Both the position numbers and the translations under genes were made by a program. 64,000 bases of DNA from Halosimplex halophilum (GTDB lineage: Archaea; Halobacteriota; Halobacteria; Halobacteriales; Haloarculaceae), in NCBI RefSeq assembly GCF_004698125.1, contig NZ_ML214297.1, positions 2,082,891 to 2,146,890 on the forward strand, in the 5' to 3' direction. Shown in pieces: positions 9,101 through 16,569 of the stretch (positions are counted from its first letter, which is position 1; every line of letters starts with the position of its first letter). Under the pieces are notes generated by a model. That model was given only the letters and a program-made list of their open reading frames with translations. It was not told the DNA's origin and did not search any database.

Positions 9101-9967
9101 GACGCGGGCGACGAGGGACCCCGCGGCGACCGGAGCCCCCACGACGGCCGGGGACCGGACGGCGACGCGCCGGCGGCGGACCCGCTGTCCGGGAGCGCGA
9201 ACGGGCAGTCCCCGGCGGCCGACGCTCCGGCCGGATCCGACGACGGCGTCGCGGCGGGCACCGATTCGGCGGCGTCGGCAACCGCCGCCACGGGGACCGC
9301 CGCCGCGGCGACCGCTCCCGCCGCGAGCGCCGGGACGAACGGCGAGGGGGTGCCCTACGCGACCCGTTCCGTGGAACCGACGCGGGTCTCGCCGGGCGGG
9401 ACCGCCCGCGTGACGGTCACGCTGCCGTCGGCCTCGGGCCGGGTCGTCCTCCGCGAGGCGCCGTCGGTCGGGCGTGTCTCGCTCGACCGCGTCTCGCCCG
9501 AGCCCGTCGAGCGGGTCGCCGCCGACGGGCGGGTGTACGTCCTCTGGGAGTTCGACGGCGAGGACGGGCAGCGCGCGGCGGTCGAGTACACGCTCGCGGT
9601 GCCCGGGGGGCTGGCCGAGGGGGACGCAGTCGCCTTCGACGGCGAGTTGCTCCTGCCGGACCACGTCGTCCCGGTGGCCGGGCCGGACGCCGCGGCCGTC
9701 ACGACGGACGTGGCCGGCGCGATCCTGGCCGGCGACGGCGTCGACGAGCGGGACCTCGCCGACGCGGGCCGCCACCTCGCGGCCGGGCGGCTCTCGCCCG
9801 AGGCGTTCGAGCGCGTCTATCACGGCTGGCTGGACGAACACGCGAGCGACCGATGGGACGCGAGCGACGACCCGGGGGACGGATCGACCGCGAACGGCAC
9901 GGACGCGAGCGACTCGCGGGCCGACCCGCGGGCGGACGAGCGACGGACCGGGGGTGACGATGACTGA
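6101..9967 (+). CDS. RND/MMPL-family transporter with extra C-terminal domain
   Basis: 1288 residues. Secondary transporter of the resistance-nodulation-division superfamily, probably exporting lipids or hydrophobic compounds through the cytoplasmic membrane. Two matching halves are visible, each with one N-terminal membrane segment, a large external domain and about five clustered segments. In half 1 the external loop is a long coiled coil (residues 120-330) and the cluster starts near VVGPFALLFVLVVLTIAYRDP, with the signature GLSIDYAIHVFMRHRE. In half 2 the signature is GLGVAYSIHLSERF. After the last segment come an Ala/Gly/Asp-rich linker (about 1005-1090) and a beta-rich domain starting YATRSVEPTRVSPGG, then a helical tail. 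The ATG follows GGAGG. The stop overlaps the regulator's start by 8 bases. Confidence 0.9.
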   Translation: MAGMDDVAGAVVAHRRLVVVALLVAVGAVGAGAVQVEDSASLSQFETSSEEAEKLEYVDSNFGAGGNTTTVQVIVREDDVLDRESLLDQLRFERALVEDDAINRTLDGSQPPTGIANVVATAAIREERAENLSERGRALAAERERLDETGARLSDALNRTRGLQQEYVELNRSHAAGEVDDATYRQRSAAIERNLTAARTDATAGLSAEQSETFANLTSQARTLQSRLAALNASYAQGEIDESTYRERAGEIEAEFGEVYGGIERVLAPDARALRERAAALQEDRDALRERAENGSTPPLADQIDQLASMNASAVEGTVERVLSEGGGSRAFALMPTSYEPGSTSASATMVVVTQTTESAVAQGSASERIQDSQTAIQSLARGELSADAMVFGAGIIADETNRSMQDSLTVVGPFALLFVLVVLTIAYRDPLDILLGVFGLALTLLVTFGYMGWMGVAFNQLFVAIPVLLIGLSIDYAIHVFMRHREARGTEGDTGGPAAVAGSMRTALAGVGTALVLVTATTVIGFLSNLTSPVGPIREFGVVSAVGIVGALVVFGALIPAVKVEIDAVLEGRGVDRRKRAFGTGGGAFGRLLGVGATAADRAPWAVILLTLLISAGGAYGATNVDTAFAQKDFIAEEPPEWMDELPAAMQPGEYTMRATFEYVNENFLREDSTAEFLFEGEVATADALQRVNRTGELAAEKGVTVTLSNGEADVRSPLTVMESVAATNETFNQTLAASDTDGDGVPDRNVAGVYDALYDAAPDQARQYVERDGGEYEALLLTASLRGGAAGSAVTTQMDAVEAAVSGGDVTVTATGRPIVNEIVQSDLLTTVVESLVITLVVSFVFLMVVYRLAEGSATLGLVTLLPVVFNVSWILGTMYLLDIPFNVLTGMITSLTIGLGVAYSIHLSERFSLELDRQGSASEAMHTAVTGTGGALLGSAATTVGGFGVLVFAILPPLQQFGFITGLTIVYAFLASVFVLPSLLAVWSRHLGPAGAFDAGDEGPRGDRSPHDGRGPDGDAPAADPLSGSANGQSPAADAPAGSDDGVAAGTDSAASATAATGTAAAATAPAASAGTNGEGVPYATRSVEPTRVSPGGTARVTVTLPSASGRVVLREAPSVGRVSLDRVSPEPVERVAADGRVYVLWEFDGEDGQRAAVEYTLAVPGGLAEGDAVAFDGELLLPDHVVPVAGPDAAAVTTDVAGAILAGDGVDERDLADAGRHLAAGRLSPEAFERVYHGWLDEHASDRWDASDDPGDGSTANGTDASDSRADPRADERRTGGDDD

Positions 9968-10742
9968 CGACGGCGAGGCGGAGGCCGTCGAGGCGCTCCA
10001 GCGGCTCGGCCTCTCGAAGTACGAGGCGCAGGTGTTCGTCGCCCTCGAACGCCTCGGGACCGGGACCGCCCGCGACGTGGACCGGATGACCGACGTGCCC
10101 CGCTCGCAGGTGTACGGCGCCGCCGAGAACCTGGAGGAGCGGGGCCTCGTCGAACTCCAGCAGTCCAGCCCGATCCAGTACCGCGCGGTCCCCCTGGCGG
10201 AGGCCCGCGAGACGCTCGCCGAGCGCTTCGAGCGCGAGCAGGACCGCGCCTTCGAGTACCTCGAGGAGGTCCGGCGAGGGGCCGACCACGAGGACGAGCA
10301 CCAGGAGGGCGTCTGGACGGTCCACGGCCGCGACAACGTCGCCTCCCGGGTCCGCCAGATCGTCGCCGACGCCGAGGAGACGGTCCTCTACGCCAGCGGG
10401 CCGGGGCTGCTGGACGAGGCGGTCACGGCGGCGCTGCGCGAGCGGGCCGAAGCGGTCGACGTGTGGGTCTGTAGCGCCCGCGTCGACGACCCCGAACTCG
10501 TCGAGGCGTTCGCCGACTCCGCGGTGACGCTCGCGCCGTTCCCGGACGACCCGACCGACGACGCGGCCGGGCGGCTGCTCGCCGTCGACGGGGACACCGT
10601 CCTGCTCAGCGTCCTCGGCGGCGAGGAGCTGCCGGGCGTCCGCGCCGAGACCGCCATCTGGAGTTCCGACACGGGCATCGCGACGGTCCTGCTGGAGCTG
10701 CTGCGCGGGCACATCGTCGACGACACCGAGATAGAACTGTAG
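9960..10742 (+). CDS. TrmB-family transcriptional regulator
   Basis: 260 residues starting at MTDDGEAEAVEAL. An N-terminal winged helix-turn-helix of TrmB type spans residues 10-70 (LGLSKYEAQVFVAL, DVPRSQVYGAAENLEERGLVE), followed by a helix and a C-terminal regulatory domain (GRDNVASRVRQIVADAEETVLYASGP) of the PLD-like/TrmB kind. Its ATG lies inside the end of the RND gene (8-base overlap), so the two are co-translated and the regulator probably controls this operon. Effector unknown. A longer frame starting inside the RND gene is not supported by the protein homology. Confidence 0.87.
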   Translation: MTDDGEAEAVEALQRLGLSKYEAQVFVALERLGTGTARDVDRMTDVPRSQVYGAAENLEERGLVELQQSSPIQYRAVPLAEARETLAERFEREQDRAFEYLEEVRRGADHEDEHQEGVWTVHGRDNVASRVRQIVADAEETVLYASGPGLLDEAVTAALRERAEAVDVWVCSARVDDPELVEAFADSAVTLAPFPDDPTDDAAGRLLAVDGDTVLLSVLGGEELPGVRAETAIWSSDTGIATVLLELLRGHIVDDTEIEL

Positions 10743-10788
10743 CGCCGGTCACCCCCGCGACCGGCCGGTCGGGTCCCGGGACTCTCCG

Positions 10789-11313
10789 TCAGTCCCGCTG
10801 CATGCCGGCGAGCTTCGCGACGTAGACCAGGCTGAGCATGTGGTCGTCCACGTCCAGGTCGTTGCCGTCGTTCGACCCCGTCTCGTCGATGCCGAGGAGG
10901 TAGTCGTTGAGCTGGCCGGCCACGTCCTCGGTGATCCAGTCGATCGACTCGTAGTACGCCAGGGCGTCGGCGGCGCCCTTGTAGCCGGCGTGCATCAGCA
11001 GGAACTCCAGCCACTCGAAGACGACGAACTCGGCGGCGTAGGTGTCGGGCACCCCGCGGAGGTACGGCTTCTCCATGTCCCCCTGGCTGCCGACCAGCGG
11101 GAGCAGCTCGCGGTACAGCCCCGCGCGGAAGGAGTCACCCGCGGACATGCTCGCGTCGCCGACCTCGTCGAGCGGGCCCCACTCCTCGCCGGCGTCGTCG
11201 GGTCGGGGATCGTCGGGCCGGTCGTCGCCCGGCCGCGGGTCGTCGAGGTCGTCGCGCTTGCGCGCCATCTCGCGCAGCTCGTTCAGGTCGTAGTCGCGGG
11301 GGTTGATCGTCAT
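10789..11313 (-). CDS. ArlD/E (FlaD/E)-domain archaellum protein
   Basis: 174 residues from MTINPRDYDLNEL. The first 70 residues are charged and Pro/Asp-rich. The rest carries the archaeal FlaD/E domain: KPYLRGVP, then EFVVFEWLEFLLMHAG and ADALAYYESIDWITEDV. In haloarchaea ArlD/CE proteins link the chemotaxis output protein CheF and the archaellum motor at the cytoplasmic side. A longer frame starts 14 codons earlier with GTG, but the ATG at 11313 lies about 30-35 bases after a GATTTATC box and fits better. It is divergent from parA-cheW. The exact paralogue (D, E or CE) is undetermined. Confidence 0.85.
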   Translation of the reverse strand: MTINPRDYDLNELREMARKRDDLDDPRPGDDRPDDPRPDDAGEEWGPLDEVGDASMSAGDSFRAGLYRELLPLVGSQGDMEKPYLRGVPDTYAAEFVVFEWLEFLLMHAGYKGAADALAYYESIDWITEDVAGQLNDYLLGIDETGSNDGNDLDVDDHMLSLVYVAKLAGMQRD

Positions 11314-11505
11314 CGATACTGGTTCTATCCCGCCCCGTGCTGATAAATCTTGCACACGGTCGGACGCCCGTCAGACGGCGTCTATGGGGCGTTCGGCGCG
11401 CTCGCGGCCGGTCGCGGGCTGGCGATCCGGTCCGGCCGACCGGTCGTTGCCCCCTCCCGGGCCCGCCCGCAGTCGGCCGATTTCAACGTTTGATAGCCCG
11501 GCGCG

Positions 11506-11517
11506 TACCTTTTTAGG
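11506..11517 (+). promoter_or_regulatory. TATA box of the parA-cheW operon
   Basis: TACCTTTTTAGG centred about 31 bases before the GTG at 11543; predicts an almost leaderless transcript. Confidence 0.5.
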
Positions 11518-11542
11518 GCGGTAGCGTCGACTCCGGGACAAC

Positions 11543-12433
11543 GTGGCGAGAAGTACAGCGCGCATCTGCGTGACCAACGCGAAGGGCGGGACCGGCAAGA
11601 CGACCGTCGCGATCAACGTCGCGGGGGCGCTCTCCGAGCGCGGACGGGACGTGCTGTTCGTCGACCTGGACCCGCAGGGCAACGCGACCGAGGGCCTGGG
11701 GTTGCTCGACGAGTACGACGCGGCGCCGCCGACGCTGTTCGACGTGCTGACCGACGGCAGTCAGCGCGACCGGCTGGCCGACCTCGTGGTCGAGCACCCC
11801 GAGATGGACGTGGTCCCGAGCAACATCGACATGCTCCAGGCCGAGCGCGAGCTGACCATCGCGGACCTGGTGGCCCGCGCGACCGAGGGCGAGGCGGACA
11901 TCGACCCGGCGGCGCTGTCGGCGCTGGCGGTCAACGTCACCCCGGACACGGTCTCGGGCGGCCACGCGCTGGACACGCTCGACGACGCGCTCGCCCACGT
12001 CGAGGGCGACTACGACTACGTCGTCGTCGACTCGCCGCCGTTCTACGGCAAGCTCACGGACACCGGCATCTACGCGGCGCGGAACATCCTCGTCCCGGCG
12101 CTGACGGAGGCGACCTCCGAGCGGGCCATCGAGCTGCTCGTCGACCAGATGACCGCCCTGGAGGGCCAGACCGACATCGCGGTGGACACTCTCGGCGTGG
12201 TCGCCAACCGCGTCGAGACCACCGGCGAGGACGAGGCGATGCTGGAGTGGTTCGAGGCGGTCTTCGCCGACGACCCCGTCTGGGAGGTCCGCAAGCGCGT
12301 GGCGCTCCAGCGGGCGTTCTCGGCGGGCGAGTCGATCTTCGCCTACGACCCGTCGGTCGACATGGCCGACGTGTTCCTCTCGATCGCGGCGGATCTAGAC
12401 GAGCGGTTCGGCTACGCGGAGGCAACAGCATGA
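11543..12433 (+). CDS. ParA/MinD-family ATPase
   Basis: 296 residues. P-loop ATPase of the deviant Walker-A type that forms dynamic patterns on DNA or membrane. Seen: NAKGGTGKTTVAIN at residues 10-23, Walker A' VDLDPQGNATEGLG near 41, and VVVDSPPF (Walker B) near 158. There is no obvious C-terminal amphipathic membrane helix, so nucleoid-based positioning is more likely than MinD-type membrane binding. GTG start, close to the TATA box. Its stop overlaps the cheW start by four bases (ATGA), tying the two together. By analogy with bacterial ParC and PpfA it may position chemoreceptor arrays; this is inference. Confidence 0.88.
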   Translation: MARSTARICVTNAKGGTGKTTVAINVAGALSERGRDVLFVDLDPQGNATEGLGLLDEYDAAPPTLFDVLTDGSQRDRLADLVVEHPEMDVVPSNIDMLQAERELTIADLVARATEGEADIDPAALSALAVNVTPDTVSGGHALDTLDDALAHVEGDYDYVVVDSPPFYGKLTDTGIYAARNILVPALTEATSERAIELLVDQMTALEGQTDIAVDTLGVVANRVETTGEDEAMLEWFEAVFADDPVWEVRKRVALQRAFSAGESIFAYDPSVDMADVFLSIAADLDERFGYAEATA

Positions 12434-13536
12434 CCGACGACGAACGCATGGACCGGGCCCGGCGCATCCGCGAGATGCGCGAGGGGTCCCGGCCGGACGA
12501 CGAGGCACAGGACGACACGACCGACGCGGACGCGGCGGAACCCGACGACACACCGGTCGACGGATCCGACGACGCGGCAGCCGACGGAGCGGCGGACGAC
12601 GAGGGCGACGGGGCGGCGGCTGCCGACGCCGGGGAAGCCGAGCCAGCGGCGGGTGCCGTGGCCGACGGACCGGCGGAGGACACCGAACCCGACGACTCAG
12701 CGGCGGACGACCCCGGCGCGGACCCGGCGGACGACCGTCCGACCGAGTCCGCGGCGGACGACGAGCCGTCCGGGTCCGGCGAGGACGACGAGCCGTCCGG
12801 GTCCGGCGAGGACGACGAGCCGTCGGGAACCGCGACGGGATCGTCCGCCGACGAGGCCGCCGAGGCCGTCGCGAACCTGGAGATAAACGAGGAGGCGGTC
12901 GGCGGGAGCGGCGGGTCGGGCGACGAGGGCGACGCCACGATGCACATCCCCGGCGCCGACGTGGGCGACGTGGACGTGGACGTCGAGGAGATGGCCCGCG
13001 AGGCCGGTCTGGAGTCGGCGGAGTCGGAAGCGGGTGACGGCGAGGGCGAGCCCGGGGCGGCCGAGATGGGTATCGGCGCGGCGGGTCGGGCCGCGGCTGC
13101 GGAGGCCGACACCGGCGAGCAGACCCGCGTGCTGGAGTTCGCGCTGGGCGACGAGCAGTACTGCCTCGACATCGAGTACGTCGAGGAGATCGTCAAACGC
13201 GAGACGGTGACCCGGGTCCCGAACACCCCCGACTGCGTCGAGGGCGTCGTCGACCTGCGCGGGCAGATCACGACCATCCTCGACCCGAAGGTGCTGCTGG
13301 ACATCGACCAGGCCGGGAGCAAGGACCTCATCGTCGTCTTCGACCCGGAGGCGTTCGACGACCAGGGCGCCGTCGGCTGGGTCGTCGACGACGTGAACCA
13401 GGTGACGCCGATCACCGACGAGGAGGTCAACGACTCCCCGGTCGACCAGGACCACGTCAACGGCGTCGTCGACCGCGACGGCGAGTTCGTCATCTGGACG
13501 ACGCCCGAACTCGACCTGGACGAAGTGGCCGGGTGA
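12430..13536 (+). CDS. cheW: CheW-domain chemotaxis coupling protein with long acidic linker
   Basis: 368 residues. CheW couples receptors to the CheA kinase. The CheW domain is C-terminal, about residues 233-368 (TRVLEFALGDEQYCLDIEYV, VPNTPDCVEGVVDLRGQI, PKVLLDID). Ahead of it lies a basic helix (residues 1-22: ERMDRARRIREMR) and about 200 residues of disordered Asp/Glu/Ala/Pro sequence, far longer than in a usual 150-residue CheW. Residues near 110-133 are a tandem DDEPSGSGE repeat. The ATG overlaps the parA stop by four bases. The basic N-terminal helix could be a docking peptide for ParA, an inference from the pairing. Confidence 0.88.
   Translation: MTDDERMDRARRIREMREGSRPDDEAQDDTTDADAAEPDDTPVDGSDDAAADGAADDEGDGAAAADAGEAEPAAGAVADGPAEDTEPDDSAADDPGADPADDRPTESAADDEPSGSGEDDEPSGSGEDDEPSGTATGSSADEAAEAVANLEINEEAVGGSGGSGDEGDATMHIPGADVGDVDVDVEEMAREAGLESAESEAGDGEGEPGAAEMGIGAAGRAAAAEADTGEQTRVLEFALGDEQYCLDIEYVEEIVKRETVTRVPNTPDCVEGVVDLRGQITTILDPKVLLDIDQAGSKDLIVVFDPEAFDDQGAVGWVVDDVNQVTPITDEEVNDSPVDQDHVNGVVDRDGEFVIWTTPELDLDEVAG
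12757..12826 (+). repeat. 27-base in-frame tandem repeat in cheW
   Basis: Two perfect copies (12757-12783 and 12784-12810) and a partial third, encoding DDEPSGSGE units in the acidic linker. Likely expands and contracts by slippage without breaking the frame. Confidence 0.8.
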
Positions 13537-13578
13537 GCCGCTAGAACCGACGCCCGAGGGCGGACACGTCGCCGGCTT

Positions 13579-13666
13579 CGATTTTCGACCACCCGTGAAA
13601 ATCGCGGGGAGAAACACCGTCAGAGCTCGCTCTGACGGGCCCCGGGAGCGCGAGCGGTTCCGCACC
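13579..13666. terminator. Hairpin cluster after cheW, related to the dispersed palindromes
   Basis: Three inverted repeats: CGATTTTC...GAAAATCG (13579-13604), a perfect CGTCAGAGC-TC-GCTCTGACG (13618-13637), and an imperfect CCGGGAGCGC/GCGGTTCCG at about 13645-13665. The second and third match, in order, two palindromes of the repeat copy at 26006-26051. Probably folds in RNA and may end the parA-cheW transcript. Confidence 0.6.
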
Positions 13667-13707
13667 GATCCGACACGCCCAAGAGGCCCCCCGGCCCACC
13701 CGCGAGC

Positions 13708-14970
13708 GTGACCGACCGGAGCCGCGACGCCCTGGCGGTGTTCGCGACCGGCGCCCTCCTCGGGGTCGCGATCCTGGGCAACTACGCCGTCAACCGGCCC
13801 GGCACCTTCGGCCTCAACTACCGCGTCTACCACGTCGCCGCCGAGGCCGCGCTGGCCGGCGGGGACCTCTACGCCGTCACGCCGGCCGACAGCGGCTACC
13901 ACTACGTCTACCCGCCCGCCGCCGTCCTCGCCTTCCTCCCCTCGGCGCTCTTCGAGAGCTGGGTCCCCGGTTTCCTCGCCATGACCGCCGTCTCCGTGGC
14001 CGCCAGCGCCGTCGCCGCCCGCCTGCTCGCCGACTACGTCGAGTCGCTGGGCTACGACGTGGGCCGCCTCGAACGGGTCCTCCTGTTTTCGTTCCTGCTC
14101 GCGTCGGCCCACTCGGCGCCCTCGCTGGGCTACGGCCAGGTGAACCACGTCCTCACACTCGCGCTGGTCGCGGGGTTCGTCGGGCTCGCCCGCGACCGGG
14201 AGACGGGAGCGGGCGTCGCGCTCGCGGTCCCGGCGTTCGTGAAGGTCTTCCCCGCCGCGGTCGGCCTCTGGCTGCTCCGCCGGCGCGCCTGGCGCGCCAT
14301 CGGGGCGGCCGTCGGGACCGCAGCGAGCCTGTTCGGCCTCGGGCTGGTCGTCTTCGGCGTCGACACCACCCGGACGTACGTCACCGACGCCCTGCTCCCC
14401 CAGCGCGAGACGGCCGACTTCGTGGGCGGACTGCCGCCGGGCAAGAGCTTCGTGACGCTCCGCCGGCCGCTGTCGGTGCTGTTCCCGAACGCCGACCCGG
14501 TCTGGTACGCCGTCGGCGCGGCCGCGCTGCTGGCGCCCGTCCTCGCCGCGCTGTACTACCGGCCCCGGACCGTCACCGACCGCCACGTCGCCGTCCACGG
14601 GACGCTGGTCGCGATGGTCCTCGCCTTCCCGTCGCTGCTTTTGTACTACGCCTACACCGCGTTCTCGCTCGTGGTGCTCCTCTACGACCTCCCCGCGGGC
14701 CGCGGCCGACAGCTGTTCGTCGCCGGCGCCCTGCTGGCCAACGTCTCGCTGTCCTACGGCAACCTCCGGGAGACCCTCTGGGCGCTCCCGGTCGGTCCCA
14801 CGGCCAGACAGGCAATCCTCGACGCCGCGCTCCCGGTGCTCCGGCTCGGGACGCCGGTGCTGTGGGGCAGCCTGCTCACGCTCGCGGGCTGTCTCGTCTA
14901 CCGCGTCGAATCGGGGGCGCTGTCGGTCCCCGCGCCGCTCCGGGGCGTTCTCGGCGACGGCGACGCCTGA
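13708..14970 (+). CDS. GT87 (DUF2029) integral-membrane glycosyltransferase
   Basis: 420 residues, about 9-11 membrane segments, resembling GT87 polyprenol-phosphate-dependent mannosyltransferases. Near the N-terminus, LNYRVYHVAAEAALAGGDLYA followed by HYVYPPAAVLAFLP is the characteristic first external loop; FVKVFPAAVGLWLL is the typical mid-protein motif. It probably adds a sugar from a lipid-linked donor on the outer face of the membrane, as in N-glycosylation or glycolipid synthesis. GTG start directly at the end of the hairpin region. Alone on its strand; the neighbouring genes on the other strand converge. Confidence 0.82.
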   Translation: MTDRSRDALAVFATGALLGVAILGNYAVNRPGTFGLNYRVYHVAAEAALAGGDLYAVTPADSGYHYVYPPAAVLAFLPSALFESWVPGFLAMTAVSVAASAVAARLLADYVESLGYDVGRLERVLLFSFLLASAHSAPSLGYGQVNHVLTLALVAGFVGLARDRETGAGVALAVPAFVKVFPAAVGLWLLRRRAWRAIGAAVGTAASLFGLGLVVFGVDTTRTYVTDALLPQRETADFVGGLPPGKSFVTLRRPLSVLFPNADPVWYAVGAAALLAPVLAALYYRPRTVTDRHVAVHGTLVAMVLAFPSLLLYYAYTAFSLVVLLYDLPAGRGRQLFVAGALLANVSLSYGNLRETLWALPVGPTARQAILDAALPVLRLGTPVLWGSLLTLAGCLVYRVESGALSVPAPLRGVLGDGDA

Positions 14971-14980
14971 CCGAACTCGT

Positions 14981-15643
14981 TCACGGCCGTTCGCCCCAGG
15001 CCAGTCCCAGGTACCCCAGCCCGAACGCCTCGAAGCCGTGGTCGGCACAGTTCGAGTAGACGGCGTCGCGGGCGGTCGCGACCCGCCGCTCCAGACTCTC
15101 CACGGGGGAGACGCGGCCGTCGCCCGGGGCCGCCAGGCGCACGAACGCCCGGAACCCGAGGTTGAGCGGCGCCGCCACCCGCCGCTCGGAGCGGCCGGCG
15201 TTCAGCAGGGCGATCCGCCCGCCCGGATCCAGCATCCCGACCCACCGCTCGACGGCCGGGCGCGGGTCGGCGAACATCCCGACGACGAACGTCGCGAGGA
15301 CGGCGTCGACGGGACCGTCGACCGGCGGCCGGCGGGCGTCGGCCTGCAGCAGGTGGACGTTGTCCCAGCCCGCGCGGTCGATCCGCTCGCCGGCCCTCCG
15401 CAACATCCCCCGGGTCACGTCGATCCCGACGACCCGACCCTCCGGGCCGACCCGCTCGCGCAACTGGGCGAAGTTCGCGCCGGTGCCACAGCCCATCTCG
15501 ACGACGGTATCGCCCGGGTCGAGGTCGAGCCGGTCGGCCGCGCGGTCGCGCCAGGAGTCGACGCCCGGCGCGGTCGCCAGCCAGTCGTAGGCGGTCGCCC
15601 ACCGGCCGTAGAACGCCTGGGTCGCCCGAGTGTCGTCGGCCAT
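14981..15643 (-). CDS. Class I SAM-dependent methyltransferase
   Basis: 220 residues. Motif I VVEMGCGTGANFAQL (about residues 47-61), motif II GRVVGIDVTRGMLRRA, and a later motif VDAVLATFVVGMF, as in the UbiE/Methyltransf_11 group. The start MADDTRATQAFYGRWA overlaps the stop of the upstream ThiR-like gene by one base (TAATG), so they form an operon. Substrate unknown; a small molecule, lipid or quinone is typical for this shape. Confidence 0.85.
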   Translation of the reverse strand: MADDTRATQAFYGRWATAYDWLATAPGVDSWRDRAADRLDLDPGDTVVEMGCGTGANFAQLRERVGPEGRVVGIDVTRGMLRRAGERIDRAGWDNVHLLQADARRPPVDGPVDAVLATFVVGMFADPRPAVERWVGMLDPGGRIALLNAGRSERRVAAPLNLGFRAFVRLAAPGDGRVSPVESLERRVATARDAVYSNCADHGFEAFGLGYLGLAWGERP

Positions 15644-16539
15644 TACAGCTCTCTGACCGCGCGGGCGGCGGCCGGCGCCTCCGCGGCCAGCACGTAGACG
15701 ATCGGTTCGACGCCGAACCCGCCGGTCTGGTAGAGCACGTCGGCGTCGGGCGACTCCGCCAGCGCGTCGGCGACGGCGTCGGTCGGGTCCCGCTCGGCGT
15801 CGAACTCGACGGCGGTGTAGCCCGCCGCCTCCAGCGCCTCGACGATCGCCGGGTCGTAGCGGACGTTCAGCGCCGCGCGGGCGTCGCTGCCGCCCGCCCG
15901 CGCCGCGAGCAGCACGCTCGCGACGTGCTCGCTGACGCCGAACTCCGGGTCCGCCGGGATCGCCGTCGTCCCTTCCAGGTCGAGGATCCGACCCGGCACC
16001 GCGGCCACGTCCTCGATGCCGTCGGCGTCGGGGAGGCACTCGACGAGGTTGGAGCCGACCGCCGGCACCAGTTCGGGGAAGTCGTCGGTGTTCTCCAGGA
16101 TGCGGACGCCCCGCCGGAGCGACGCGAGCACCTGCTCGGCCGCGCGGACGGTGCTGTCGGGGTCGTGGATGGCGAAGCGGTCGTCCCCGTACTCGGCGAG
16201 GCCGGGCATCTCCTCCTCGTGGAGCTGGGCGAGCAGGTCGCCCCGCTCCAGCCGGCGGACGAACACCTCCGCCTCGACGAGCGCCTGGACCGGGCTCATC
16301 TCGCCGCTGGCCAGCCCCTCGGCGAGGCGCTCGACCAGCTCGTCCATGCGCCGGTCGGCCAGCAGGCGCTCGTTGCGCTCGACCTCGCCGTGGACGTACT
16401 TCGAGACGGCGCTCTGGCTGATCCCCAGCAGCTCCGCGACCTCGCTCTGGGTCAGGTCCCGCTCGCGCAGCGCCTCGGCGAGCATCGACCTGAACGTCGG
16501 CAGGAACTCGTCGACGACGACCTCCTCGACGAACTTCAT
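15643..16539 (-). CDS. thiR: HTH-ThiN transcriptional regulator, ThiR-like
   Basis: 298 residues. Helix-turn-helix at residues 20-55 (MLAEALRERDLTQSEVAELL, GISQSAVSKYVHG) fused to a ThiN (thiamine-phosphate synthase-like) domain at about 115-298 (VGSNLVECLPDA, ALNVRYDPAIVEALEAAGY, YQTGGFGVEPIVYVLA). In archaea a fusion of this shape is the thiamine repressor ThiR, whose ThiN domain binds thiamine phosphate; a stand-alone ThiN or the ThiDN fusion is the synthase. No thiamine synthesis gene is adjacent in this window. One-base overlap with the following methyltransferase. Confidence 0.82.
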   Translation of the reverse strand: MKFVEEVVVDEFLPTFRSMLAEALRERDLTQSEVAELLGISQSAVSKYVHGEVERNERLLADRRMDELVERLAEGLASGEMSPVQALVEAEVFVRRLERGDLLAQLHEEEMPGLAEYGDDRFAIHDPDSTVRAAEQVLASLRRGVRILENTDDFPELVPAVGSNLVECLPDADGIEDVAAVPGRILDLEGTTAIPADPEFGVSEHVASVLLAARAGGSDARAALNVRYDPAIVEALEAAGYTAVEFDAERDPTDAVADALAESPDADVLYQTGGFGVEPIVYVLAAEAPAAARAVREL

Positions 16540-16569
16540 CGGCCGGTCACCGCCGTTCTCGGTAGCATG

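Noticed and set aside
6029-10336. Very long minus-strand open frame (1435 codons) opposite the RND gene
   Set aside because: It mirrors the RND and TrmB genes. The composition (Arg, Gly, Asp, Arg repeats without domains) is the shadow pattern of GC-rich coding DNA, while the plus strand shows clear membrane segments and motifs.
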